Source: Clostridium_AW sp963515715 (GTDB lineage: Bacteria; Bacillota; Clostridia; Clostridiales; Clostridiaceae). Taken from it: a stretch of DNA of 64,000 nt. The DNA lies in the NCBI RefSeq assembly GCF_963515715.1, contig NZ_CAUPZS010000019.1:18884-82883 (forward strand), written 5' to 3'. The notes under the pieces are model-generated. The model saw only the letters and a list, made by a program, of their open reading frames with translations, ran no database searches and had not been told where the DNA came from. The first letter of the stretch is position 1. The number at the start of each line of letters is the position of its first letter. Positions 55,699 to 63,091 of this stretch are shown here, in pieces. Made by a program: the position numbers and the translations under genes.

Positions 55699-56595
55699 AT
55701 GATTAAAAAGAAAAGGCATGTATATAAGCAAATAGTACTATTATTAGTTGCTTTTATTTTAGTAGGATTGTGTGGATGCTCAGAAACAAAAGATTTATAT
55801 AATGACTCACAAAAAAATATGAATTCAGAAGAATTATCTAAAGCACAAGATATTGCAATAGAGAAGTCTGTAGATTGGCGAAATCATTTTAATGGTATTA
55901 ATGGATGTGCCGTAGTTTTTGTGCCTTCTGAAAACACATATTATTTCTACAACAAAGAAATGTGTAAAATAGAGATCTCTCCATGTTCCACCTTTAAGAT
56001 TGTTTCAACTCTTATTGGTTTAAGTAATAGTGTGATAAAATCTGAAGAATCAATAATGGATTATAACGGTGAAAACTATCCTATTTCTGCATGGAATGGA
56101 GATTTGACTTTAGAGGAAGCATTTCAAACATCATGTGTATGGTACTTTCGTCAAGTTATTGACAAAGTAGGAGAAAATGAAGTTAAAAAAGAATTAGAAA
56201 GATTAGATTACGGAAATTGCGATACAAGTGAGTGGAATGGTAGCAATATAAATCCATCACAAGATTTGAATGGTTTTTGGTTAGAGTCTTCACTTAAAAT
56301 CTCACCATTACAGCAAACTAATATTTTGGCAAGAATTTTTGAAGAAAGAACAGATTATTCTAGCGAAAATATAGATATCCTTAAAAAAATTATGAAGATT
56401 GATATGGATGATAATATGAATCTTTATGGTAAAACAGGAACAGGAATAGATGGACATACTTGGTTCGTTGGATTTGTAGAAAATGATATACAAAGAAAAT
56501 ATTTTGCTGTTTATTTATCTGATAATACAGTAGATGGTCTTTCAGGATATAAGGCGAAAGAAATAGCAATCAGTATCTTAGCAAGTGGCAAATAA
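55699..56595 (+). CDS. Class D beta-lactamase, lipoprotein type
   Basis: A 298-residue protein with a signal peptide and lipobox GLCGC (Cys about 29), so it should sit on the outer membrane face. The class D active-site set is complete: STFK at 97-100 (the Lys is normally carboxylated), SCV at 145-147, YGN at 171-173, KTG at 245-247. The closest type known to me is the clostridial group that includes C. difficile CDD enzymes. It would hydrolyse penicillins or some cephalosporins. BlaR sensor domains share this fold, but no kinase or protease part is present. AGGGAGATAGA precedes the ATG. No blaI/blaR is nearby. Confidence 0.85.
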   Translation: MIKKKRHVYKQIVLLLVAFILVGLCGCSETKDLYNDSQKNMNSEELSKAQDIAIEKSVDWRNHFNGINGCAVVFVPSENTYYFYNKEMCKIEISPCSTFKIVSTLIGLSNSVIKSEESIMDYNGENYPISAWNGDLTLEEAFQTSCVWYFRQVIDKVGENEVKKELERLDYGNCDTSEWNGSNINPSQDLNGFWLESSLKISPLQQTNILARIFEERTDYSSENIDILKKIMKIDMDDNMNLYGKTGTGIDGHTWFVGFVENDIQRKYFAVYLSDNTVDGLSGYKAKEIAISILASGK

Positions 56596-56667
56596 GCTCC
56601 ATTACAACCTTCAATTATCCATCCACCAAGGAAGTACCATCTTTATATGACATCATTATTGTCTACT

Positions 56668-56689
56668 CAAGGCATGTAGAGTGTGTTGT
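56668..56689 (+). repeat. Direct repeat, left copy
   Basis: A 22-bp sequence starting CAAGGCATGTAGAGTG is identical at 58929-58950; the following AAGATA is also shared. The two copies bracket the regulator/GNAT pair. Confidence 0.7.
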
Positions 56690-56710
56690 GAAGATAGAGA
56701 AGAAATAAGA

Positions 56711-56766
56711 AAAATAGCCTTTAGAAATGGCATAAATCCTGTGTTTCTAAAGGCTATTTTTGTTTT
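56711..56766. terminator. Terminator downstream of the beta-lactamase gene
   Basis: 17-base arms AAAATAGCCTTTAGAAA and TTTCTAAAGGCTATTTT with a following TGTTTTTG tract. Confidence 0.88.
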
Positions 56767-57081
56767 TGATGCAGCGGAATGTGGAGATTGATAATGTAAT
56801 GGTGAAGCACTTAACCAAACATGAATAGATTTTGCTATTAGTCTGAAATAATTACTTTGTTCAGTTAGTTTTATAAATTCTGTAAACATATTAGGTTGCG
56901 GTAGCACTATCATAAGCATCTAATTCAGACATTGCAATGCGCATACTGTTGTCTAATTCCTTTTGATTCGTTCTACGAGTAGTATGCAAAGTATCTATTT
57001 ATGTAATATAAGATAATATTTCTAAATGTTACAGTACTAATGATATGACGAACAAAATATAAAACAAACAAAAATAATAAA

Positions 57082-57124
57082 TGTCTATATATGTGTAGAC
57101 AAATAATTTAAAAGATGGTATAAT
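57082..57124 (+). promoter_or_regulatory. Promoter with overlapping palindrome before the DUF2087 regulator
   Basis: TAGACA (57096-57101), 17 bases, TATAAT (57119-57124). TGTCTA-N8-TAGACA (57082-57101) overlaps the -35 box and could be an autoregulatory operator. Confidence 0.55.
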
Positions 57125-57157
57125 TGCTTTCAACATAGTATTTAAGGAGTTGATGGT

Positions 57158-57907
57158 ATGTTTTGGAGTGCATCAAAAGATGAAATGATAAAAGGTTATC
57201 TAAAAAGAGGTGACACATATATTTGTATAATTTGTGAAGAGACATTTGAAATAGGACGCATCTATGAAATTGACGGAGCATTATATGATGCTGAGAAAAC
57301 GGCACAGCTTCATATCAAAACAAAGCATGGGTCAATTCTTTCTTATATTTTAAATATGAACCATGCTTATACTGGAATCACTGAGGCTCAGCGGGATGTT
57401 TTATTATTGATTTCACAAGGTTTGACAGATAAAGAAATTGCAAAGGAGCTTGGTGTCGCAGACTCAACGATTAGAAATCACCGCTACAAGTTAAGGGAAA
57501 AAGAAAAGCAAGCAAAAGTTTTTCAAGCCATGATGGAGATGCTTTCAATGCAGACAGAAAAGGAGATTCATAAGCTTGATAAAGGCAAACTTTATGATGC
57601 GCATAAGACAGCTACAACGCTTGATGACCGATACAATATCACGGATATAGAAAGAACGGATATCATAAAGACATATTTTAACGAGAATGGTGAACTGAAA
57701 AATTTTCCGGCCAAGGAGAAGAGAAAAATTATCATCTTAAGTGAAATGATGAAGAACTTTTCACCCGGTAAAAAATATAAAGAACAGGAAATTAACCATA
57801 TATTAAAGAGAATGTATGAGGATTACGTAACAATCCGAAGGGCACTCATTGAGTATGGTTTTATGAATAGGACAAATGATGGAACCGGTTATTGGGTAAA
57901 GGAATAG
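57158..57907 (+). CDS. DUF2087-type transcriptional regulator
   Basis: A 249-residue protein. The first 60 residues include CIICEETFEIG. A LuxR-type HTH follows at about 72-125 (ITEAQRDVLLLISQGLTDKE, ELGVADSTIRNHRYKL), and a C-terminal DUF2087 domain at about 165-249 (NFPAKEKRKIIILSEMMKNF, RRALIEYGFMNR). DUF2087 proteins are predicted regulators often beside acetyltransferases. AAGGAGTTGATGGT precedes the ATG. It ends 11 bases before the GNAT gene. Confidence 0.85.
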   Translation: MFWSASKDEMIKGYLKRGDTYICIICEETFEIGRIYEIDGALYDAEKTAQLHIKTKHGSILSYILNMNHAYTGITEAQRDVLLLISQGLTDKEIAKELGVADSTIRNHRYKLREKEKQAKVFQAMMEMLSMQTEKEIHKLDKGKLYDAHKTATTLDDRYNITDIERTDIIKTYFNENGELKNFPAKEKRKIIILSEMMKNFSPGKKYKEQEINHILKRMYEDYVTIRRALIEYGFMNRTNDGTGYWVKE

Positions 57908-57918
57908 GAGGGGCGAAT

Positions 57919-58812
57919 ATGTCAGTAAAAAGTTATTCTATGCTTTCGGCATCTGATAGAGAAAAAGTTTATGATTTTTATTTAAGAAATTCTAATAAGG
58001 AAATGACCAATAAAGAGTTAGAAACGTGTTATCGTTCGGAAGATTTTCATTTCGGACAAGGTGTTTTAGTTTATTTTAATGACAATAATGGTAATGTTGA
58101 AGGAAAGGCCTCATTGACGTTATACGAAGCAGGATATAAAAATGTAGGTTATATTGTAGAGACGATGGTTGATAATCATATAGATAATCAAATGCTTGTG
58201 TTGACGGATATGATTAAATCAATAAGGACACTTGCGATAGATAAAGGATTAAATCGTTTGCTGCTTGGAACGAGATTGGACACTATAAAAACTTTGATAG
58301 AAGATCTTGGTTATGAGATGATTTACCAAGGTATCAAAATGTCTTTAGATGATATTTTGATTAGGTATCCTCTTTTAGATATCATTCCGCTTTTACAGGA
58401 GAATAAGAATCAATATATTAGAATATTTAATGAAGCATTTCGTGATACGCCAAACGCAGGCACTCTAAAGGCTGAGGAAATTGAAAGACATTTAACCGAA
58501 AAAGAAGATGATAAATATTACTATATTGTTACTGATGGAAATACTGAAATGGGATTCTTACAGTTAAAGCTTAACCAAGGTATGGGAGAGTTTGATATAG
58601 GACTCTTAGAAAGAGCTAGAGGGCAAGGTATGGGAAAACGGCTGCTTGAAACAGCCATAGCTACATTAGTTAAAAAGGGTGCGACAGAAGTTACCCTTAC
58701 CGTTATTTCCGGTAATGAGCCGGCTTATGAGATGTATAAAAAAAGAGGGTTTAGGATAAAAAGTTTTATATCTGATTGGTATGAAATCGATTTTGATGAA
58801 GAATCCTCATAA
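57919..58812 (+). CDS. GNAT family N-acetyltransferase, double-domain
   Basis: A 297-residue protein. The N-terminal half (1-150) looks like a degenerate GNAT domain. The C-terminal half has the acetyl-CoA loop ERARGQGMGKRLLETAI near residue 232 and ISGNEPAYEMYKKRGFRI near 265. The substrate is unknown. AGGAGGGGCGAAT precedes the ATG at 57919. It is in an operon with the DUF2087 regulator, and the unit lies between 22-bp direct repeats. Confidence 0.85.
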   Translation: MSVKSYSMLSASDREKVYDFYLRNSNKEMTNKELETCYRSEDFHFGQGVLVYFNDNNGNVEGKASLTLYEAGYKNVGYIVETMVDNHIDNQMLVLTDMIKSIRTLAIDKGLNRLLLGTRLDTIKTLIEDLGYEMIYQGIKMSLDDILIRYPLLDIIPLLQENKNQYIRIFNEAFRDTPNAGTLKAEEIERHLTEKEDDKYYYIVTDGNTEMGFLQLKLNQGMGEFDIGLLERARGQGMGKRLLETAIATLVKKGATEVTLTVISGNEPAYEMYKKRGFRIKSFISDWYEIDFDEESS

Positions 58813-58928
58813 GTTCAAAGGCTAAGTTAATTAAAATTAAATTTAGCGAAGATAAATTTTTAATATTGTTTTTAAAGAATCCTGCCGCCAAGGGGCTATC
58901 AGCTTCAAACGGCATCTTTTTGTATCCG

Positions 58929-58950
58929 CAAGGCATGTAGAGTGTGTTGT
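58929..58950 (+). repeat. Direct repeat, right copy
   Basis: Identical to 56668-56689. Confidence 0.7.
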
Positions 58951-58990
58951 AAAGATAAGGAAAAAATAGATTTTCTTGATTCACTCTTTA

Positions 58991-59019
58991 TTGACTTTTT
59001 CGACGTATAATAGTATAAT
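58991..59019 (+). promoter_or_regulatory. Promoter of the ABC-F leader transcript
   Basis: TTGACT (58991-58996), 17 bases, TATAAT (59014-59019). It starts a leader of about 400 bases before the ABC-F gene. Confidence 0.75.
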
Positions 59020-59049
59020 GATAGAAAAATTGAAATTTGAGGTGAAAAA

Positions 59050-59070
59050 ATGATTAATTTTTCTTGCTAA
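59050..59070 (+). CDS. Six-residue leader peptide MINFSC
   Basis: GAGGTGAAAAA precedes ATG at 59050, and the frame MINFSC ends at TAA 59068-59070. A strong ribosome site on so short a frame, ahead of an intrinsic terminator and a resistance gene, suggests a stalling peptide for antibiotic-responsive attenuation. Confidence 0.5.
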   Translation: MINFSC

Positions 59071-59211
59071 TTTTTAAAGTACATTTAATACAAAGATAAA
59101 CAGGGGTGTTCTGTTTGTTTTGTTGTACTTATGCAAGAAAGTTATTCTTTTTTCTCTTAATATATACACTTGTGTTATGCTATAATGATTAGCTTAATTA
59201 CGTATATCTAT

Positions 59212-59250
59212 GAGCTGTAAGAATAATTAATTCTTGCGGCTCTTATTTTT
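59212..59250 (+). terminator. Attenuator terminator in the ABC-F leader
   Basis: GAGCTGTAAGAAT (59212-59224) pairs, with two G-U pairs, with ATTCTTGCGGCTC (59230-59242), followed by TTATTTTTT. It lies between the promoter and the resistance gene, so it should limit read-through without inducer. Confidence 0.75.
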
Positions 59251-59286
59251 TAATAAATAATTCGAATAAGGAGGATAAATAATATT

Positions 59287-59367
59287 ATGATAAATAAAGA
59301 CACTTTGCTAACACATGATAATCTCCATATAGAGTCGGATACTGCAGGCGACACTTATATGGAGTAA
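59287..59367 (+). CDS. 26-residue leader peptide of the ABC-F gene
   Basis: The frame starts MINKDTLLTHDNLH and ends GDTYME before TAA at 59365. AAGGAGG lies 12 bases upstream. It has the same length and pattern (LTH/VTH, LH, SD, GD, final ME) as the leader before the Cfr-like gene at 60931. Its codons overlap the hairpin arms CTCCATATA and TATATGGAG, so ribosome position would decide folding. Confidence 0.65.
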   Translation: MINKDTLLTHDNLHIESDTAGDTYME

Positions 59368-59398
59368 TAACAAGGTCGCCTATTGTTCCGACTTTGTT
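59323..59398 (+). promoter_or_regulatory. Alternative hairpins of the ABC-F leader
   Basis: CTCCATATA (59323) pairs with TATATGGAG (59356). Competing pairs are AGTCGGA (59333) with TCCGACT (59387) and AGGCGAC (59346) with GTCGCCT (59375). A 10-base stem AACAAGGTCG/CGACTTTGTT (59369-59398) is a third option. This is the layout of a ribosome-controlled switch. Confidence 0.65.
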
Positions 59399-59432
59399 AT
59401 TTATACTATTAAATACAGGGGAGGACAAAAAT

Positions 59433-60910
59433 ATGTCTTTAATAAATGTTACAAACCTAACTTTTGCTTATGAAGGTAGCTATGATAATATTTTTGAAAA
59501 TGTAAGTTTTCAAATTGATACCGATTGGAAATTAGGATTTACTGGAAGAAACGGAAGAGGAAAGACTACTTTTCTAAATCTCTTGCTTGGGAAATACGAA
59601 TATAATGGAAACATTTCAGCTGATGTGACTTTTGAATATTTTCCTTATGAGGTGCAGGAGCAAAGCAATTTCACCATAGATGTCATAAGGGAGATTAGTC
59701 CAAATTCAATGGATTGGGAAATAGTAAAAGAATTATCTTTGTTAGATATGGACTACGATGCTTTATATAGACAGTTTTATACGCTATCTAAAGGAGAGCA
59801 GACCAAAGCATTGTTGGCTGCTATGTTTTTGAAGAAGAACTCCTTCTTACTTATTGATGAGCCTACCAATCATTTGGATGCTGAAGCTAGGCAAAAACTA
59901 AGTAATTACTTGAAAAAAAGAAAGGATTTATTCTGATTTCACATGATAGGTCTTTTTTGGATAATTGTGTTGACCATATCTTGTCTATTAATAAAACTAA
60001 TATTGAAATACAAAAAGGAGATTTCTCTTCATGGTGGAGAAACAAAGAGTTACAAGATGGTTTTGAGCTAGCAGAAAACGAAAAATTAAAAAAGGATATT
60101 AACAGACTTTCCAGTTCGGCAAAACGTACATCTACGTGGTCAGATAGTGTTGAAAGCAGCAAGTATGGAACTACTAATTCTGGGAGCAAATTAGATAAAG
60201 GATATGTTGGACATAAAGCTGCAAAAATGATGAAGCGTGCTAAAAATATAGAAGCTAGACAACAAAACATGATTGAGGAAAAATCAAAGCTTCTTAAAAA
60301 TATTGAGTCTAATGAAAGTTTAAAAATAGTACCGCTTACTTTCCATGATAAAAAGCTTGTAGAACTTACAGATGTTGCAATTGAATATGATGATAGAATT
60401 GTCTGTGAAGGAGTAAGCTTCACTATAGAGCAAGGTGAAAGAATTGCTATTCAAGGAAAGAATGGCAGCGGAAAATCAAGTATATTGAAATTAATTTATG
60501 GAGAAGACATCCCCCATAGTGGAATTGTAAGAAAGAATAATAAGTTAATCATTTCGTATGTTTCACAAGATACTTCAGATTTATATGGTAACTTATCTGA
60601 GTATGCAGATAAACACTGTATTGACGAGAGCTTATTTAAATCAATGCTTAGAAAACTTGATTTTTCAAGAGAACAGTTTGAAAAGAATATCGAGGATTTT
60701 AGCGGAGGACAGAAGAAAAAGGTATTGCTTGCCAAAAGTTTGTGTGAACGGGCACATTTGTATATTTGGGATGAACCATTGAATTTTATTGATGTCATTT
60801 CTCGCATGCAGATTGAGAAATTGTTAATTGAACATGAATCTACAATTTTGTTTGTTGAACATGATAGTGCATTTTGTGAAAATGTTGCAACAAAAACAAT
60901 AAAATTGTAA
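59433..60910 (+). pseudogene. ABC-F ribosome-protection protein (Lsa/Vga-like), one-base frameshift
   Basis: Two ABC domains and no membrane part. The first has GRNGRGKTTFLNLLLGKYE near residue 33, LSKGEQTKALLAAMF and LLIDEPTNHLDAEA. The interdomain linker is Lys-rich. The second has GKNGSGKSSILKLIYGE, FSGGQKKKVLLAK and YIWDEPLNFID. Such proteins release lincosamides, pleuromutilins or streptogramin A from the ribosome. The frame breaks at about 59921 in an A-rich run; restoring one A joins KKRK to GFILISHDRSFLDN. AGGGGAGGACAAAAAT precedes the ATG at 59433. Function depends on whether the shift is real. Confidence 0.8.
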
Positions 60911-60930
60911 AGGCAGAAATGGTAATTAAT

Positions 60931-61011
60931 ATGTTTAATGGGAATATAAAAGTAACACACAATAGGCTCCATGCAAAGTCAGATGTTTTGGGCGACGCTT
61001 GCATGGAGTAG
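60931..61011 (+). CDS. 26-residue leader peptide of the Cfr-like gene
   Basis: The frame starts MFNGNIKVTHNRLH and ends GDACME before TAG at 61009. It has the same length and shared positions as the leader at 59287. It begins 20 bases after the ABC-F stop. Arms CTCCATGCAA (60967) and TTGCATGGAG (60999) lie inside it, matching the hairpin layout of the other leader. Confidence 0.65.
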   Translation: MFNGNIKVTHNRLHAKSDVLGDACME

Positions 61012-61068
61012 TATAGGTCGCTAATTATACTGGCTTTGCTTCCTAACTATTAATAGTGAGGAGGAAGC
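60967..61068 (+). promoter_or_regulatory. Translational attenuator of the Cfr-like gene
   Basis: CTCCATGCAA/TTGCATGGAG is followed by AGTATA (61010)/TATACT (61026) and GCTTCCT (61038-61044)/AGGAAGC (61062-61068). The last stem covers the AGGAGG ribosome site of the methyltransferase gene. Stalling on the leader peptide could free it. Confidence 0.65.
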
Positions 61069-61072
61069 CTAC

Positions 61073-62107
61073 ATGAAGCAGACAAAAACGAAATATGAAA
61101 AAATAAAACAAATAGTATCAAATTTAAAATTACCTGATTATAGATACGAACAGCTTACAAAAGCTATTTTTCATCAAAGAATAGATAATTTTGATGATAT
61201 GCATATACTACCAAAAGCGTTAAGGATAGCTTTAGTAAATGAGTTTGGAAATAATGTATCTAGTGTAATACCTGTTTTTTCACAAGACTCTAAACAAACT
61301 CAAAAATTGTTATTCGAATTGACTGATGGAGAAAGAATAGAAGCTGTTGGACTAAAGTATAAACAGGGGTGGGAATCGTTTTGTATTTCTTCCCAATGTG
61401 GTTGTGGTTTTGGATGTGGTTTTTGTGCAACGGGAAGTGCTGGATTTAAACGCAATCTTACTGCTGATGAGATAACTGACCAATTACTTTATTTCTATTT
61501 TAATGACCATAGATTGAATAGTATTTCATTTATGGGAATGGGTGAGGCTTTTGCAAATCCGGAGTTATTTGATGCAGTAAAAATTTTAACTGATCAAAAT
61601 TTATTTGGGTTAAGTCAACGAAGAATTACTATTTCAACAATTGGCATTATACCAGGAATTCAAAGATTGACCAAAGAATTTCCACAAGTGAATCTGGCTT
61701 TTTCACTTCATTCACCATTTGAAAGTCAACGAAGCGATTTAATGCCTATAAATAAAAGATTTCCATTGAATGAGGTAATGAAGACATTAGATGAGCATAT
61801 TATTCATACGGGACGGCGAGTGTTTATTGCTTATATTATGCTTGAAGGAATTAATGATTCGAAAGAACATGCAGAGGCAGTTATAGGTTTATTGAAAAAT
61901 CGTGGTTCATGGGAGCATTTATATCACATTGATTTGATACCTTATAATTCTACGGACAAAACAACTTTTAAATTTCAATCTTCAAGTGCTATCAAGCAAT
62001 TTTGCAGTACACTAAAGAAAGCTGGTATTAGTGTAACTGTTAGAACACAATTTGGTTCTGAAATTAGTGCTGCTTGCGGACAGTTGTGTTACGAAAATGA
62101 ATTATGA
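61073..62107 (+). CDS. cfr: Cfr-family 23S rRNA A2503 C8-methyltransferase
   Basis: A 344-residue radical SAM enzyme. The cluster cysteines C111-x3-C115-x2-C118 lie in ESFCISSQCGCGFGCGFCAT, a segment much closer to Cfr than to RlmN. FMGMGEAFANPE follows near 160, RRITISTIGIIPGI near 183, and the C-terminal catalytic Cys about 335 is in SAACGQLC. Cfr adds a methyl at C8 of A2503, giving resistance to phenicols, lincosamides, oxazolidinones, pleuromutilins and streptogramin A. From memory it most resembles Cfr(C) of Clostridioides and Campylobacter. It stands behind an ABC-F gene with a related leader. GAGGAGGAAGCCTAC precedes the ATG. Confidence 0.85.
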   Translation: MKQTKTKYEKIKQIVSNLKLPDYRYEQLTKAIFHQRIDNFDDMHILPKALRIALVNEFGNNVSSVIPVFSQDSKQTQKLLFELTDGERIEAVGLKYKQGWESFCISSQCGCGFGCGFCATGSAGFKRNLTADEITDQLLYFYFNDHRLNSISFMGMGEAFANPELFDAVKILTDQNLFGLSQRRITISTIGIIPGIQRLTKEFPQVNLAFSLHSPFESQRSDLMPINKRFPLNEVMKTLDEHIIHTGRRVFIAYIMLEGINDSKEHAEAVIGLLKNRGSWEHLYHIDLIPYNSTDKTTFKFQSSSAIKQFCSTLKKAGISVTVRTQFGSEISAACGQLCYENEL

Positions 62108-62718
62108 TGTTAGTTCAAAAATATCCATTTGAGTAAAGAAATAGCCTCATTTTAAAGGTCTTGAAGATTTTTAATTAAATATTGAAGAATGTTGTATGTC
62201 CCTCAGACTTTAAATCTGAGGGACTTTTTGGTTAAGATGAGTGAACCTTTTATGCAAGACTAAAGATGTTTATGTAATTAGATTTATTTGCATTGAAGTT
62301 TATGTGGTATCTTGAGATTATTAAAAGACTTCGATAAAAAATTAATTCTCTTCTCGATTCCACCATAATTGGAGACTTTATAATATACAGCCTCCTCTTA
62401 ATGTGCAAAAACAGAAGTAGAGTTTCATAGGAAATTGGTTGAGCTCAATTACCGGGCAACAGTATGAAAATTTATTGATTGAAATCAAATTGAGTAACAA
62501 ACATATAGGAACAACAGCGATTCCTTTCTATGGTGCATAGATTTATCAAAAAAACAGATCGAAAAGGCGGAGCAACATTTGGATGCATGCAATCTTTCGG
62601 CAAAATTAATCTGTTCCCCGATGCAACTTGAAGTTGGCAAAGTGCATATCAAAAGATATAGAAGAAGACATTGTGTTTTGACAATATTCGGGTATCAAAA
62701 CATAGGAGGTAATCACAA
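62108..62718. other. Decayed stretch with methyltransferase remnant
   Basis: A terminator lies at 62198-62229. From about 62538 to 62640 one frame reads IDLSKKQIEKAEQHLDACNL and SAKLICSPM, as in the SAM-binding part of class I methyltransferases, but start and core motifs are absent. The rest has no usable frame. It is a scar of lost genes. Confidence 0.55.
62198..62229 (+). terminator. Terminator after the Cfr-like gene
   Basis: GTCCCTCAGA (62198-62207) pairs perfectly with TCTGAGGGAC (62215-62224), followed by TTTTT. Confidence 0.92.
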
Positions 62719-62850
62719 ATGAATTTTGGCGAAAAATTATTCAAATTAAGAAAAGAGAACGGACTGTCACAAGAAGCACTTGCAGAGCAAATAGGTACAA
62801 CTAGACAGGCTATCAGCAAATTAGAGAATAATCAAGGATTCCCTGAGTAA
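62719..62850 (+). pseudogene. XRE family HTH regulator, truncated to 43 residues
   Basis: ATAGGAGGTAATCACAA precedes the ATG. The frame MNFGEKLFKLRKENGLSQEA, then LAEQIGTTRQAISKLENNQG, is a normal XRE DNA-binding start. It stops at TAA (62848) after GFPE, where relatives continue with a long C-terminal part. A deletion joins it to the promoter region of the next gene. Confidence 0.75.
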
Positions 62851-62889
62851 ATTTTCCTAAGTTCAAAAAATTAAAGCTATAAAAAATAG

Positions 62890-62952
62890 TTGACAATATT
62901 TTTTGATTTGTTATAATTAACTTAAATATTGAAATTGATAATCAATATCAAT
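62890..62952 (+). promoter_or_regulatory. Promoter with Fur box before the siderophore-binding gene
   Basis: TTGACA (62890-62895), 16 bases, TATAAT (62912-62917). The palindrome ATTGATAATCAATATCAAT (62934-62952) just downstream fits the Fur consensus (TGATAAT-N-ATTATCA type). Iron-replete repression is expected. Confidence 0.75.
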
Positions 62953-63091
62953 TAATTTATGTTGTCTCTGTGCACTATAGTGAAATAAAAATAATTATTA
63001 TTTAAATCACACATAAAAATATAACGTAGATATTAATTTTATCAATTCAATAATTTGCTTATTTATAAAATTTACATATAAGGAGAAATGT

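Larger units (their letters stand above)
56596..57157. other. Intergenic stretch with terminator, direct repeat and coding remnant
   Basis: It holds the left 22-bp direct repeat (56668-56689), a strong terminator (56711-56760), a minus-strand remnant around 56915-56990 reading LDNSMRIAMSELDAYDSA, and the promoter of the DUF2087 gene (57096-57124). No intact gene. Confidence 0.6.

Noticed and set aside
58766..58984. Minus-strand frame of 72 residues overlapping the GNAT end and the direct repeat.
   Set aside because: No ribosome site, overlaps a well-supported gene, and no recognised motif.
62330..62380. ATTGGAGACTTT considered as the far attachment site of the rlmD element.
   Set aside because: Only six bases (GGAGAC) match the junction and no rlmD tail follows.
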